Shown one piece after another: positions 46,227-53,642 of a stretch of DNA of 64,000 bases. Under the pieces are notes generated by a model that saw only the letters and a program-made list of their open reading frames with translations, was not told where the DNA came from and searched no databases. The position numbers and the translations under genes were made by a program. Position 1 is the stretch's first letter, and each line of letters begins with the position of its first letter. The DNA is from AWTP1-18 sp036504515 (GTDB lineage: Bacteria; Pseudomonadota; Gammaproteobacteria; Burkholderiales; Rhodocyclaceae): contig DASXVA010000009.1 in NCBI GenBank assembly GCA_036504515.1, forward strand, positions 124,001-188,000. Direction: 5' to 3'.

Positions 46227-47387
46227 TTATTCGCCCAAGGTCAGCTTGAATTCGGAGAAGGTGGCGCCGCTGGCGTTGATTTCCGTCGGTTCCTTGTCGG
46301 CGGTATCCGGTTTCTGGCTTTGTTCCGCGGCGGCATTGTTCACCAGCCAGAGGAAGTTGTTGGCCGAGTCGGCATTGGCGCTGGCTTCTTCCAGGGTAAT
46401 GACACCTTCCTTGTAAAGCTTGAACAGGGCCTGCTCGAAGGTCTGGGAGCCCGGGGACATGCTCTTGTCCATGGCCTCCTTGATGCTGTCCATATCGCCT
46501 TTTTCGATCAACTCAGCAATGTGGCGGGAGTTGAGCATGACTTCTACCGCGGGCGCCCGCCCACCTTCCGGTGTTTTGACCAGACGCTGGGAAATGATGG
46601 CCTTGAGGGTCACGGCCAGATCGGCCAGCAATGAGGGACGGTTGTCCAAGGGGTAAAAGCTGATGATGCGGGACAGGGCGTGGTAGCTGTTATTGGCGTG
46701 CAGGGTGGCAAGACAAAGGTGGCCGGATTGGGCGTAGGCGATGGCCTGGCTCATGGTGTCTTTGTCGCGAATTTCGCCAATCAGGATCACGTCCGGGGCC
46801 TGACGCAGGGCGTTTTTCAGGGCGATCTGAAAAGCCTTGGTATCAGTGCCCACTTCCCGCTGGTTGACGATGGACTTCTTGTTCTTGAACAGAAATTCCA
46901 GGGGGTCTTCCAGGGTCAGGATGTGGCCGCTCACGTTCTCGTTGCGATAGTCGATCATCGAGGTGAGGGAGGTGGATTTACCCGAACCCGTGGCGCCGAC
47001 CATGAGGATCAGACCGCGCTTTTCCATGATCACGTCTTTCAGCGCCACCGGCAGCTTGAGATCGTCAAAACGGGGAATGTCTGCAGGAATGTAGCGAGCC
47101 ACCATGGCCATGGTGCCGCGCTGAAAAAAGCAGGAAAGACGGAACACGCCCACATCGGGGTAGCCCTTGCGGGTATTGAGTTCCCGGGTTTCTTCCAGTT
47201 CCGCCATCTGTTCCGGCGTGAGGATTTCCTTGAGCAGATTGACAACGTCTTCGGCACCCAGAATGGTCTGGTTCACCGGGATGGCATTGCCCTGCATCTT
47301 GATGGTGATGGGTGCGCCGCAGGAAAGAAAAAGGTCTGTCGCCTTTTTCTCGTTCATCAACTGAAACAGTCGCAGCATCGTACTCAT
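46227..47387 (-). CDS. pilU: PilT/PilU-family type IV pilus retraction ATPase
   Basis: The 386-residue hexameric secretion ATPase has Walker A GATGSGKST at 131-139. The Asp box reads LTLEDPLEFLF, Walker B is DVILIGEIRD, and the His box is HLCLATLHANN. The length and the C-terminal tail (MDKSMSPGSQTFEQAL) suit PilU, the accessory retraction motor. No other pilus gene is near; it sits inside the dap operon, in a place where related betaproteobacteria are believed also to have it. PilT itself is presumably elsewhere. Confidence 0.9.
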   Translation of the reverse strand: MSTMLRLFQLMNEKKATDLFLSCGAPITIKMQGNAIPVNQTILGAEDVVNLLKEILTPEQMAELEETRELNTRKGYPDVGVFRLSCFFQRGTMAMVARYIPADIPRFDDLKLPVALKDVIMEKRGLILMVGATGSGKSTSLTSMIDYRNENVSGHILTLEDPLEFLFKNKKSIVNQREVGTDTKAFQIALKNALRQAPDVILIGEIRDKDTMSQAIAYAQSGHLCLATLHANNSYHALSRIISFYPLDNRPSLLADLAVTLKAIISQRLVKTPEGGRAPAVEVMLNSRHIAELIEKGDMDSIKEAMDKSMSPGSQTFEQALFKLYKEGVITLEEASANADSANNFLWLVNNAAAEQSQKPDTADKEPTEINASGATFSEFKLTLGE

Positions 47388-47409
47388 GGTGGTTTCCTAA
47401 ACGACGGTT

Positions 47410-47522
47410 AACCGCTTCTAACACAGAGGGCACGGAGGCACAGAGGGCGCAGAGAAAGGCAAGAAAAGCAAAACTTTCTCTGTGTCCTTCCCATCTCTGT
47501 GCCCTCTGTGTTCTAAGCGGTT
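47410..47522. repeat. 113-bp imperfect hairpin repeat between dapD and pilU
   Basis: Arms of 24 nt (47410-47433 and 47499-47522) are inverted copies of each other with two mismatches; they begin AACCGCTT and contain ACACAGAGGGCAC. Inside are more copies of the CACAGAGGG unit (47440-47448) and a second inverted pair CGCAGAGAAAG/CTTTCTCTGTG. Similar CACAGAGG-rich elements occur scattered through many bacterial genomes. It may also act as a partial terminator after dapD. No ORF. Confidence 0.75.
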
Positions 47523-47527
47523 GGGTT

Positions 47528-48349
47528 TCAGTCCCGCAGCAGGTCGTTGATGCTGGTCTTGGCCCGGGTCTGGGCGTCCACCTTCTTCACGATCACCGCA
47601 CAGTAAAGGCTGTGGCTGCCATCCTTGGCGGGCAGGTTGCCGCTGACCACGACGGAGCCTTCCGGCACGCGACCGTAGATGATCTCGCCGGTAGTGCGGT
47701 CGTAGATCTTGGTGCTTTGGCTGATGTACACGCCCATGGAAATGACGCAGTTGTCTTCGACGATGACACCTTCCACCACTTCGGAACGGGCACCGACGAA
47801 ACAGTTGTCGCCGATGATGGTGGGGTTGGCTTGCAGGGGTTCCAGTACGCCGCCGATGCCGACGCCGCCGGAGAGGTGTACGTTCTTGCCGATCTGGGCG
47901 CAGGAGCCGACGGTGGCCCAGGTATCCACCATGGTGTTCTCATCCACGTAGGCGCCGATGTTCACGTAGGAGGGCATCAGCACCACGCCCTTGGCGATGT
48001 AGCTGCCACGACGGGCCACGGCGGGAGGCACAACACGGAAGCCCCCTTGCTGGAAACGATGGGTGTCGTAGTGGGCAAACTTGGTGGGCACCTTGTCGAA
48101 GAAGTTCATGGCGCCGCTTTCCATCTTGACGTTGTCTTCCAGGCGGAAGGACAACAGCACGGCCTTCTTCAGCCACTGATGGGTCACCCAGGAACCGTCG
48201 ATTTTTTCGGCGACGCGCAATTTGCCAGCGTCCAGTTCACCGAGGATGTGGGTCACGGCTTCGCCGATCTTGGCGGGGGCAGTACCGGGACTCAGCTTGG
48301 CGCGGTCTTCCCAGGCTTGTTCGATGATCTGTTGGAGTTCTTGTGTCAT
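47528..48349 (-). CDS. dapD: 2,3,4,5-tetrahydropyridine-2,6-dicarboxylate N-succinyltransferase
   Basis: The 273-residue left-handed beta-helix acyltransferase succinylates tetrahydrodipicolinate. It begins MTQELQQIIEQAWEDRAKLS. The hexapeptide-repeat core is evident (YVNIGAYVDENTMVDTWATV, CAQIGKNVHLSGGVGIGG). I chose ATG 48349 over an upstream frame to 48421, which overlaps dapC and has no family support. It lies 23 nt after dapC. Confidence 0.96.
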   Translation of the reverse strand: MTQELQQIIEQAWEDRAKLSPGTAPAKIGEAVTHILGELDAGKLRVAEKIDGSWVTHQWLKKAVLLSFRLEDNVKMESGAMNFFDKVPTKFAHYDTHRFQQGGFRVVPPAVARRGSYIAKGVVLMPSYVNIGAYVDENTMVDTWATVGSCAQIGKNVHLSGGVGIGGVLEPLQANPTIIGDNCFVGARSEVVEGVIVEDNCVISMGVYISQSTKIYDRTTGEIIYGRVPEGSVVVSGNLPAKDGSHSLYCAVIVKKVDAQTRAKTSINDLLRD

Positions 48350-48372
48350 GACATTTTCCAGTTCAGTGGGTA

Positions 48373-49563
48373 TTAGAGTTTTTGACAAAAATCGGCGATG
48401 CGGTGGGCCGCTTCCAGGCATTCATCCACCCCCGCCACCAGGGCGATGCGGATGAAGTTGGCACCCGGGTTGAGACCGTTGATCTCCCGGCCCAGGTAGC
48501 TGCCGGGGAGTACCACCACATTTTGCTGGCGCAGCAGTTCCACGGCGAATTTGGTATCGGCAATGGGCGTCTTCGCCCACAGGTAGAAACCGGCGTCGGG
48601 CAACTTGGTGTCCAGGTGCTGGGCGATGATGGGGGTGACCTTTTGGAACTTCTCCACGTAGAGGCGACGATTGTCGCGCACGTGGGCTTCGTCGTTCCAG
48701 GCGGCGATAGAGGCGGCCTGGGTTGGGGCGCCCATGGCGCTGCCGTGGTAGGTGCGGTACAGCAGGAATTTCTTGATGATGGCTGCATCGCCGGCCACAA
48801 AACCGGAGCGCAGGCCCGGCACGTTGGAGCGCTTGGACAGGCTGGAGAACATCACCACATTGCGGTAGTCGTCCCGACCCAGTTTGCGGGCGGCTTCCAG
48901 ACCGCCCAGGGGAGGATGGGCTTCGTCGAAATAAATCTCGGAATAGCACTCGTCCGAGGCAATGACGAAACCGTAACGGTCTGACAGTTCGAACAGGGTT
49001 TTCCAGCCGTCGAGGCCCATTACCTTGCCGGTGGGGTTGCTCGGGGTGCAGACAAAAACCACTTGCACCCGTTGCCACTGTTCTTCGCTGATGGAGGCGA
49101 AATCCATTTCGAAGTCATGCTCGGGCATAGTGGCGACCGGCAGGTAGTTGGCACCGGCCAGCAGGGCAGCCCCTTCGTAAATCTGGTAGAAAGGGTTCGG
49201 TCCCAGGGCCAGTGCGTTGGGCTTGCTGCCGTCGATCACGGTCTGGGCAAAGGAGAACAAAGCCTCCCGGGAACCCAGTACCGGCAACACTTGGTCGATG
49301 GACGGGGGCGGCAGTTGGTAACGGCGCCCGATCCAGTTGGCAATGGCTTCCCGCAGCGGGTTGCCCCCGGCAGTGGCGGGATAGTTGGCCAGGCCGCCCA
49401 GGCTTTCGACCAATACTCGTTTGATCAGGGCAGGGGTTTCGTGCTGGGGTTCGCCGATGGAAAGTTTGATTTCCTTGAGGTTCGCGGGGGGAACCACACC
49501 ATCAAAGAGATGGCGAAGTTTTTCAAAAGGATAAGGTTGCAGCAGGTCGAGGCGGGGATTCAC
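48373..49563 (-). CDS. dapC: N-succinyldiaminopimelate aminotransferase
   Basis: The 396-residue class I PLP aminotransferase makes N-succinyl-LL-DAP. It has SIGEPQHETPALI, CTPSNPTGKV, DECYSEIYF and the lysine context SLSKRSNVPGLRSGF. The frame is open to an ATG at 49641, but the conserved N-terminus (NPRLDLLQPYPFEKL) begins at GTG 49563. A TATAAT box at 49600-49605 lies inside the longer version, so GTG is the better start. First gene of the dapC-dapD-pilU-dapE-prmB operon. Confidence 0.93.
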   Translation of the reverse strand: MNPRLDLLQPYPFEKLRHLFDGVVPPANLKEIKLSIGEPQHETPALIKRVLVESLGGLANYPATAGGNPLREAIANWIGRRYQLPPPSIDQVLPVLGSREALFSFAQTVIDGSKPNALALGPNPFYQIYEGAALLAGANYLPVATMPEHDFEMDFASISEEQWQRVQVVFVCTPSNPTGKVMGLDGWKTLFELSDRYGFVIASDECYSEIYFDEAHPPLGGLEAARKLGRDDYRNVVMFSSLSKRSNVPGLRSGFVAGDAAIIKKFLLYRTYHGSAMGAPTQAASIAAWNDEAHVRDNRRLYVEKFQKVTPIIAQHLDTKLPDAGFYLWAKTPIADTKFAVELLRQQNVVVLPGSYLGREINGLNPGANFIRIALVAGVDECLEAAHRIADFCQKL

Positions 49564-49599
49564 GGCGAGAGGGTCGGCGGCTGTTTGAGCAAGGCGCAG

Positions 49600-49605
49600 A
49601 TTATA
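49600..49605 (-). promoter_or_regulatory. -10 box for the dapC operon
   Basis: A perfect TATAAT on the minus strand lies 37 nt before the chosen GTG start of dapC. The -35 match is weak. Confidence 0.45.
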
Positions 49606-49706
49606 GGCGATGACCAGTGTTGGTCTTCCTGTCGAAAACACAGTGGCAAGCGGAAAAATACTTAGAAAATATCCGCTAAGGTTCGGTTAGAACAGAGAGA
49701 AAGTCG

Positions 49707-50582
49707 ATGCAAGTGTCTGCAAATACCCGTCCGGGAACGGCGGTTGCCGGTTTATTGACAGCGGCCACGGTCTGGGGCCTGGTCTGGTATCCCTATCGCC
49801 TGCTGGAACAGGCGGGTCTTGGCGGCGCTTTGGCGACGGCGACCACCTACGGCATCGCCCTGATTGTGGGGCTGGTGCTTTGGGGGCATCGCCTGCGGAG
49901 CGCTCGGTTTTCAATGGACCTGATCCCCTTGGCCCTGGCGGCGGGGGGCTGCAACCTGGGCTATGTCCTGGCGGTGCTCCAGGGCGAAGTGATGCGGGTC
50001 TTGCTGCTGTTTTATTTGTCGCCCCTGTGGACGATTCTGCTGTCCCGCCTCCTGCTGGGAGAGCGGCTCAGTTTCAAGGGAGGCCTGGTTGTGGCCGTGT
50101 CCTTTCTTGGGGCGATGATCATGCTTTGGCACCCGGCGATGGGGATGCCCTGGCCGCGGAATATGTCGGAGTGGATCGGTCTGGGGGCCGGAGTGTGCTT
50201 TGCCTTACAAAATGTCCTGATTCGAAGGGCAGCGGCACAGGCCCTGGAACTCAAAACCCTGGCCGTTTTTTCCGGGGTGATCCTGCTTGGATTAGTGGTG
50301 GTGGCCTTTGCGCCACCCCAGGCCATGCCCCAGCTGGACGGCACCATGCTGGTGACCTTGGCAGCCATAGGTTTGGTGCTACTGGCGGCCAATGTGGTGG
50401 TTCAGATCGCCCTAGCGGCGCTGCCGGCCAATCGGGCCAGTGTCATCATGTTGTTCGAGCTGGTGGTCGCGGCCCTGTTTTCCTGGCTGCTGGCCGGGGA
50501 GGTCATGCATTGGCGTGAATGGCTGGGGGGCGGGTTGATTGTGTTGGCCAGTGGCTATTCCACGGTTCTTGAGTCCCACTGA
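49707..50582 (+). CDS. EamA/DMT-superfamily transporter
   Basis: The 291-residue protein has ten predicted helices in two EamA repeats (first about 12-140, second about 155-288). Typical stretches are ATVWGLVWYPYRLLEQ, LLFYLSPLWTILLSRLLLGE and NRASVIMLFELVVAALFSWLLAGE. Such proteins export amino acids or metabolites; the substrate is unknown. It is divergent from dapC across about 140 nt. ATG 49707 has GAGAAAG upstream. Confidence 0.88.
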   Translation: MQVSANTRPGTAVAGLLTAATVWGLVWYPYRLLEQAGLGGALATATTYGIALIVGLVLWGHRLRSARFSMDLIPLALAAGGCNLGYVLAVLQGEVMRVLLLFYLSPLWTILLSRLLLGERLSFKGGLVVAVSFLGAMIMLWHPAMGMPWPRNMSEWIGLGAGVCFALQNVLIRRAAAQALELKTLAVFSGVILLGLVVVAFAPPQAMPQLDGTMLVTLAAIGLVLLAANVVVQIALAALPANRASVIMLFELVVAALFSWLLAGEVMHWREWLGGGLIVLASGYSTVLESH

Positions 50583-50667
50583 GCGTGCTCGGGCATGCCA
50601 GAAAGCTGTTGTCGGCATGCTTTCTGCATGAGTCATACATCGACCCAGCGTATGTAAGGACTGTTTC

Positions 50668-51141
50668 ATGAGTGGTATTTCTCGAACCTTGCTGCGGGCA
50701 AGTGGCATTTTTGCCCTGATGATGGGCCTTTTCGCCATGTCGATGGTTGTCATCCTGACGACTGCCCACTATTGGGATAAGGTCAAATTGCCAAAAATGG
50801 AGGCTGCTGCGCCTTTGCCGGCGGCCGAGTCTGCGCCGCCATCAGTGCAACAGAACGCAAAGACCAGCGCCCCCGGCCCTTATGGTCTTGCGGACTGGCC
50901 CAATTCGCCGGCCCGGCGCATTTCCCATGGGCGGCAGCAGGCAGTCGCTAACCAGGCTGCCAGTCCCCCGGTCGATCCTGCCAGCATTGGCGTTTCCGTC
51001 GAGCAATTGCGGGCCACGGTGGCGGCCGGGAACAAGATCTACCTTCCTGCCCCAAAAGGGGAGTGCAAGTTGAGTGGTAATGGCAGCAACGCTTCCCTCA
51101 ACGGCCTGGATTCCTGCTTTGCAGCCCAGGCGGCGAAATAG
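50668..51141 (+). CDS. Hypothetical membrane-anchored protein
   Basis: The 157-residue protein has one N-terminal helix at about 10-34 (ASGIFALMMGLFAMSMVVIL). An Ala/Pro-rich periplasmic linker follows (about 44-110), then a small C-terminal region with two cysteines (GECKLSGNG, LDSCFAAQAA) that could form a disulfide. No family recognised. It is preceded by a small inverted repeat (CAGAAAGC/GCTTTCTG) 60-70 nt upstream. The reading frame has normal codon use, so it is probably real. Confidence 0.6.
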   Translation: MSGISRTLLRASGIFALMMGLFAMSMVVILTTAHYWDKVKLPKMEAAAPLPAAESAPPSVQQNAKTSAPGPYGLADWPNSPARRISHGRQQAVANQAASPPVDPASIGVSVEQLRATVAAGNKIYLPAPKGECKLSGNGSNASLNGLDSCFAAQAAK

Positions 51142-51541
51142 CAGGCAAGCTTGCACAAGCTGCATCAGCCAACCTCTGGCCTGATGCAATAAAAGCAAAC
51201 AGAGTGAATTTCCTGCAGCAGCGGCTTGCTTAGGCTGTTGCTGTGCGGTCATGGCGTGTGCGGTTATGACCAGGGCTGCCGTTGTGGGCAATCCATGGTT
51301 CGCTTCGCCGCTTGATGTGAATTATTTTCACCATAAAACTCGGGCATAAATTCACCAAGAGGCGCATGGTTAAGCGGCATTCTGTTTTCGGGCAAGGGCG
51401 TCCCAAAGGGAAACCGTTAAAAGTGGTGAATTTATTTCAACTGATGGAATGCCGCGTCCAGGCTGCGTCTTCCGGCCAAATTTAGAAAACCGCTGATCAA
51501 GCCGTCATTCCCGGCTGTCATCATGGCAAGCCCTTCAGGCT
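51142..51541. other. 400-nt gap with interleaved inverted repeats
   Basis: No gene is seen. Two inverted pairs interleave. ATAAATTCACC (51346-51356) pairs with GGTGAATTTAT (51425-51435). GCGGCATTC (51374-51382) pairs with GAATGCCGC (51447-51455). A small palindrome GTGAA-N5-TTCAC lies at about 51317-51331. It could be an operator region or a structured, pseudoknot-like RNA. It lies between the hypothetical gene (plus) and the 3' end of the minus-strand GGDEF gene. Confidence 0.45.
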
Positions 51542-53434
51542 TCAGTCAAACCAGGCGGTGCAGTTGCGGCCGGTTTCCTTGGCGCGATAGAGGGCCTTGT
51601 CGGCGCAAGCGATCAGGTCTTCCGGCCCTTGCAGGCAGTCGCTGCGGGCAGCGATGCCGATGCTGATGGTGAGGGGGAAATTGTTGGGAATGATGCCAAA
51701 GTGTTCCTGGCGCACGGCCAGCAGAATCCGGTCCGCCAGATGGGTGGCATCGGCGCGGTTGGTGCTCGGGCAAATTACGCAGAATTCCTCGCCGCCGTAA
51801 CGGAACACGCAGTCGCTCTTGCGGCAGGTGGATTCGAACACGGCGGCAATCTGGCGCAGCACCAGATCGCCCATTTCGTGGCCCCGTTCGTCATTCACCC
51901 GCTTGAAGTGGTCGATGTCCAGCATCATGGCGGCCAGGGGCTGGTTGTTGCTGGAGGCCACCGACCATTCCTGGGCAAAACGGTCCATGCCGTAGCGGCG
52001 GTTGGGAAGCTGGGTCAAGGGGTCCGTCAGGGCGTCGTGGAGTAGCCGGCGGTTGGTGCGGGCCCATTCTTCGGAAACATCCACTGCCATTTCCCGCTCG
52101 GACCGAACCATGCCCTGCAGCGCCACCAGCCGCTGGGCGTTGGACAGGCGGGCGAGCAGGGCGCCTTGGGGATAGCCGTGGCAGAGGTAGTCGGAGGCAC
52201 CGGCCTGCATCAACTTGGCGACGGAAGGCTCAGCCTCGGGAGCAATCAAGGCAATGCAATGAAGATTGGGCCCGGTCATGGCCCGTAGTGCCCGCAGCTG
52301 CTCATCTGCCTTGCTACCGCCCTGGCCGAGGTCGGCAATCACCAAATCTGGCAGTGTGTCGATCAATGCTTTGTGGGCATCTTCCCAGCGGACGTTGGTG
52401 ACATGCAAACCCAAGGCTTCGAGATCCTTGGTCAGCGTATCCAGAGAATGGGGTGGCTGGGTCAGGAGCACTGTCCGCATGGGGAGCAGGGTCAGGGGCT
52501 GCGCGTTACCTTCCGCGGCGATTACGGCAGGGGGGGTGAGCAGAGATGGAATGTCTTTGTAACTGGGTAAAACCAGCTGAAGTTCCTTGCCCCATTGCTG
52601 CCAGTTTTCCACCACTTTTTCGATCAGGGGCGCGACATCGGCGGTTTCGAGGCCGAGCTGGGCCGCTGCGTGGTAGAGCAGATGGACCTGTTCCCAGCGA
52701 TGGGCGTCGTCAAAATTGAGCAACTGGGCAACTTTCAGGGCGCAATGCAGGGCCGAGGTCAAAGCCATGGCCCGGGAGCCGGGGGCGAAGGGGGCCTCCG
52801 TCGGGCTTTCATGGAAATGGACCGCTTCCGTGAAAATTTCCGGCAAGCCCCAGCTTTTCAGCATTTCCGCCGACAAGCTGGTGTGGTCGATACCGAAAAG
52901 TTCCAGTTCGGACTGACGCAGGGTGGCTGCGTCGGGGTGTTGCTCCAGTAGTTTGCTGTATTCCTTGGGAAAGGCTGTGGCCAGGGCCAGTCGCCCCACG
53001 CCGGAGAGCAGGCCACAGGTGAAACTTTCATCCTCGGGGCAGTGGGCCAAAGGGGCTATCTGTTCGGCCGCAATGCCAGTGGCAAGTGAAGTCGCCCAGT
53101 AGGTGCCGTAGTCGAAGGCGCGGCAGGCGCCGGTACGGTAATTTTCGATCAGGGAAAATCCCAGGGCGATCTGGCGCACGCGAAACAGGCCGAGAAAGGT
53201 AATGGCATGGATGACGGAGGCAATGTGGCGCATGCTGCCACCTCCGCTGACGTTGGCGTAATGCAGGATGCGTCCCGCCAGGGCCGGGTCCATTTGAATC
53301 AGGTGAGTTACCGCCTTCAGGCTGGCATCGGGTTGCGACGCGATCTCCACAATGGACACCGCGACTCCCTTGGGGGAGGGCAGCATTCCACTGGCTTTGA
53401 GTTCCTCAAAACGCTGCTTGATACGATCGACCAT
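51542..53434 (-). CDS. HDOD - receiver-like - GGDEF signalling protein
   Basis: The 630-residue protein has an HDOD domain at about 15-220 (SQPDASLKAVTHLIQMDPALAG region, then LLSGVGRLALA). A degenerate response-regulator receiver at about 335-450 (PMRTVLLTQPPHSLDTL, VIADLGQGG) lacks a full acidic pocket. The C-terminal GGDEF domain has FRYGGEEF with the inhibitory RKSD five residues before it. The GGDEF part looks catalytically competent. HDOD domains act in protein interaction and regulation of signalling. It is monocistronic and divergent from smc. Confidence 0.92.
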   Translation of the reverse strand: MVDRIKQRFEELKASGMLPSPKGVAVSIVEIASQPDASLKAVTHLIQMDPALAGRILHYANVSGGGSMRHIASVIHAITFLGLFRVRQIALGFSLIENYRTGACRAFDYGTYWATSLATGIAAEQIAPLAHCPEDESFTCGLLSGVGRLALATAFPKEYSKLLEQHPDAATLRQSELELFGIDHTSLSAEMLKSWGLPEIFTEAVHFHESPTEAPFAPGSRAMALTSALHCALKVAQLLNFDDAHRWEQVHLLYHAAAQLGLETADVAPLIEKVVENWQQWGKELQLVLPSYKDIPSLLTPPAVIAAEGNAQPLTLLPMRTVLLTQPPHSLDTLTKDLEALGLHVTNVRWEDAHKALIDTLPDLVIADLGQGGSKADEQLRALRAMTGPNLHCIALIAPEAEPSVAKLMQAGASDYLCHGYPQGALLARLSNAQRLVALQGMVRSEREMAVDVSEEWARTNRRLLHDALTDPLTQLPNRRYGMDRFAQEWSVASSNNQPLAAMMLDIDHFKRVNDERGHEMGDLVLRQIAAVFESTCRKSDCVFRYGGEEFCVICPSTNRADATHLADRILLAVRQEHFGIIPNNFPLTISIGIAARSDCLQGPEDLIACADKALYRAKETGRNCTAWFD

Positions 53435-53545
53435 GGCGGCAATAAGGGAAGCGGATACCGCACATCATAACTGCTGCGTTTTTATGACACCATGAATTCC
53501 GTCTCGGCGGATGGGCCCTGGGACTGGGAAATCACTCAAGACGTT

Positions 53546-53551
53546 TATAAT
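53546..53551 (+). promoter_or_regulatory. -10 box for smc
   Basis: TATAAT lies 91 nt before the GTG start of smc, within the 208-nt divergent region; the -35 is weak. Confidence 0.4.
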
Positions 53552-53642
53552 CAGCCGCTTTGCAGAGGCAACCCCGCTAGGGAAAGGCCCAATGCAAGGG
53601 TTTATTAGCCCCGAATAACCGTAACTTACTGATTTATAAAGC

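Noticed and set aside
47410..47522. The CACAGAGGG units read as a CRISPR array
   Set aside because: The units are too short and irregular, there are no spacers of even length and no cas genes; it is an inverted-repeat element.
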